Positions 62,637 to 64,000 of a DNA stretch of 64,000 bases are shown here, one piece after another. The notes below the pieces were generated by a model. It was not told the origin of the DNA, made no database searches, and worked only from the letters and a program-made list of their open reading frames with translations. Source of the DNA: Polyangiaceae bacterium (GTDB lineage Bacteria > Myxococcota_A > Polyangia > Polyangiales > Polyangiaceae); the NCBI GenBank assembly GCA_025936045.1, contig JAICUB010000003.1, positions 1 to 64,000 of the forward strand. The letters run 5' to 3'. The first letter of the stretch is position 1, and every line of letters starts with the position of its first letter. Position numbers and translations under genes: made by a program.

Positions 62637-64000
62637 TCACCGTGTCGCGCAATATTTCCGCCACACGGTCCGGTACACGCTCTCGAGGTTGCGAGCGAAG
62701 CGCGGCACGTCGCCGAGCGGCGATTGTTCGAGACGAGCGCGGAGTCCGCGGCGGAGCTCGGCTAGCCGCTCGAGATCGCGTGCGAGCGAGGCGGCCGTCT
62801 CGACGAACTCGTCTTCAGTGTGCGCCACGAGCTCCGGAAGTCCCAGATTTCCAGCCATGCACGCGCCCGCACGCTGGAGCGCGCGCGGACCGCTCAGCGT
62901 GACGACCGGCACGCCCATCCACGCCGCATCGAGCGTCGTCGTCGCGCCGTTGTACGGAAAGCTGTCGAGACCGAGGTCGATCCGCTGGTAGCGCTCGAGG
63001 TACTCGCGGCGCGAGGTTCTTCCGACGAACTCGAGGCGCTCACTCTGCACGCCCTCGCGAGCGAAGAGCGCGCGGAGTCGTTCGCGCACGTGGGCTTCGC
63101 CCGAGAGCAGCAGGCGTGAGCGCGGCACCTCGCGGAGCACGCGCGCCCACAGCCGAAATACGCCGTCGTGGAGCTTGCGGAACGCATTGAGACAACCGAA
63201 CGTGACGAAGCCTGAAGCGAGCGCGGGCAACGCCGTCAGCGCGGGCTCGGTCGCCAACGCTGAGTAGCACCACAGCGTCTCGGGCAAATGAATGGACGCC
63301 TCCGAGTACACGCCGAGATCGACATCCGGCGGATCGACGAAAGGGTCCGTGAGGCGATAGTCGATCGCGGTGAGGCCCGTCGTCCCCGGATAGCCGAGCC
63401 AACTCAACTGAACGGGCGCGGGGCGACGAGCAAAAAGGCCAAGCCGGCCGCCGGGGCTATGCAGCGCAAGATCCACGAGGATATCGATGCCGTCCTCGCG
63501 GACGATCTCGGCCGCTCGAACGTCGTCGATGCGTCGAATGTCCGAGTAGCGATCGCCCGCGAAAGAGCGATACCACTCCGTCACGCCATCCGGACGATCG
63601 ACCGAGGAATAGAGGAACGTCGCGTACATGGATTGATCGTGCTGCTCGAACAGCGGCACCAAAAACTGCTGCAGCGCGTGCGCGTGAAAATCCGGCGAGA
63701 CGTACCCGATTCGCAAGCGTCGCTCGGGCTGCTTGTCGTTCGGAGCCGGCCGAACCTGCTCTCGGAGCGGCTCGGCGTGTCGCTCGGCCCACGCGCGCGC
63801 TTCCCTCGAGATCGCGCCGTCATCGTGTTCCGGGCTCGCAAGCATCGCCACGATGAGACTGCTGTGAACGGCCTCGTCCGCAGGGTTCAGCTCGACGGCA
63901 CGGCGGTAGCTCGCGATCGCCGCCGCTTTCTCGCCGCTGCTGTCGAGCACGTCCGCGAGTTGCCGGTGCGCGGACGCGCTCTCCGGTGCGAGCTCGAGCG
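62637..64000 (-). CDS. SPINDLY/OGT-type O-GlcNAc transferase, 5' part outside window
   Basis: The reading frame is open through the right edge; at least 454 codons of the 3' part are present. The visible N-terminal end is a TPR helix pair (AAAIASYRRAVELNP). The GT41 catalytic domain follows: RIGYVSPDFHAHALQQFL (His of the UDP-GlcNAc site), LSWLGYPGTTGLTAIDYRL, GCLNAFRKLHDGVF and IDLGLDSFPYNGATTTLDAAW. These are the hallmarks of cytoplasmic O-GlcNAc transferases or bacterial HMW1C-like relatives. The substrate protein is unknown. The gene is unrelated in direction to the SMP-30 gene except that both face left. Confidence 0.88.
   Translation of the reverse strand, partial: LELAPESASAHRQLADVLDSSGEKAAAIASYRRAVELNPADEAVHSSLIVAMLASPEHDDGAISREARAWAERHAEPLREQVRPAPNDKQPERRLRIGYVSPDFHAHALQQFLVPLFEQHDQSMYATFLYSSVDRPDGVTEWYRSFAGDRYSDIRRIDDVRAAEIVREDGIDILVDLALHSPGGRLGLFARRPAPVQLSWLGYPGTTGLTAIDYRLTDPFVDPPDVDLGVYSEASIHLPETLWCYSALATEPALTALPALASGFVTFGCLNAFRKLHDGVFRLWARVLREVPRSRLLLSGEAHVRERLRALFAREGVQSERLEFVGRTSRREYLERYQRIDLGLDSFPYNGATTTLDAAWMGVPVVTLSGPRALQRAGACMAGNLGLPELVAHTEDEFVETAASLARDLERLAELRRGLRARLEQSPLGDVPRFARNLESVYRTVWRKYCATR

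Overview
The window is high-GC DNA from a Gram-negative bacterium with many secreted lipoproteins. It holds several lipoproteins with long Gly/Ser/Ala linkers, Ser/Thr kinase and FHA proteins, cysteine-rich and von Willebrand A (vWA) surface proteins, a large RHS protein and a type VI secretion locus. This combination is typical of Myxococcota, most likely a Polyangiales (Sorangium-like) relative. The organism is an inference from gene style; no rRNA or marker gene settles it.

Region 1 (1-13.8 kb) looks like an accessory island. A giant SpvB/VCBS/RHS protein with a PD-(D/E)XK nuclease-like C-terminal tip is followed on the same strand by two small unknown genes, the second cut by the window edge; the first of them is the obvious immunity candidate. 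A lipoprotein-type N-terminal module lies directly upstream of the RHS protein in another frame, so the gene appears broken or switched at a run of five G. A hypothetical gene, a small basic protein and a twice-frameshifted tyrosine integrase follow. The integrase frame runs into an intact tRNA-Leu(CAA).

Region 2 (13.9-35.3 kb) is largely carbohydrate metabolism and surface proteins. It holds a glycogen-debranching-type enzyme, a methyltransferase-like protein, a FolB-like protein and a vWA lipoprotein. A five-gene peptide/oligosaccharide-class ABC importer is divergent from a secreted GH8 endoglucanase, with a symmetric operator-like palindrome between them. Next come a second vWA lipoprotein, KDPG aldolase plus 2-keto-3-deoxygluconate kinase, and a group of small lipoproteins. 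I read this as polysaccharide degradation, oligosaccharide uptake and sugar-acid catabolism; the transported substrate is inferred from context only.

Region 3 (36.1-59.9 kb) is a type VI secretion locus in two opposed arms. The minus arm is tssJ-tssK-tssL-tssM-tagF-fha. The plus arm is tssA-tssB-tssC-tssE-tssF-tssG-tssH(clpV). Between them lie hcp and a bitopic lytic transglycosylase. After clpV come, on the minus strand, an FHA-like/TM/SGNH hydrolase and a Ser/Thr kinase. No VgrG, PAAR protein, PppA phosphatase or recognisable effector is present in the window.

Region 4 (60-64 kb) has a TPR-type membrane protein, a SMP-30/gluconolactonase-like lipoprotein and the 3' part of a SPINDLY/OGT-type glycosyltransferase that runs off the edge. 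No dedicated DNA-binding transcription regulator was recognised anywhere; the kinase is the only clear signalling protein.
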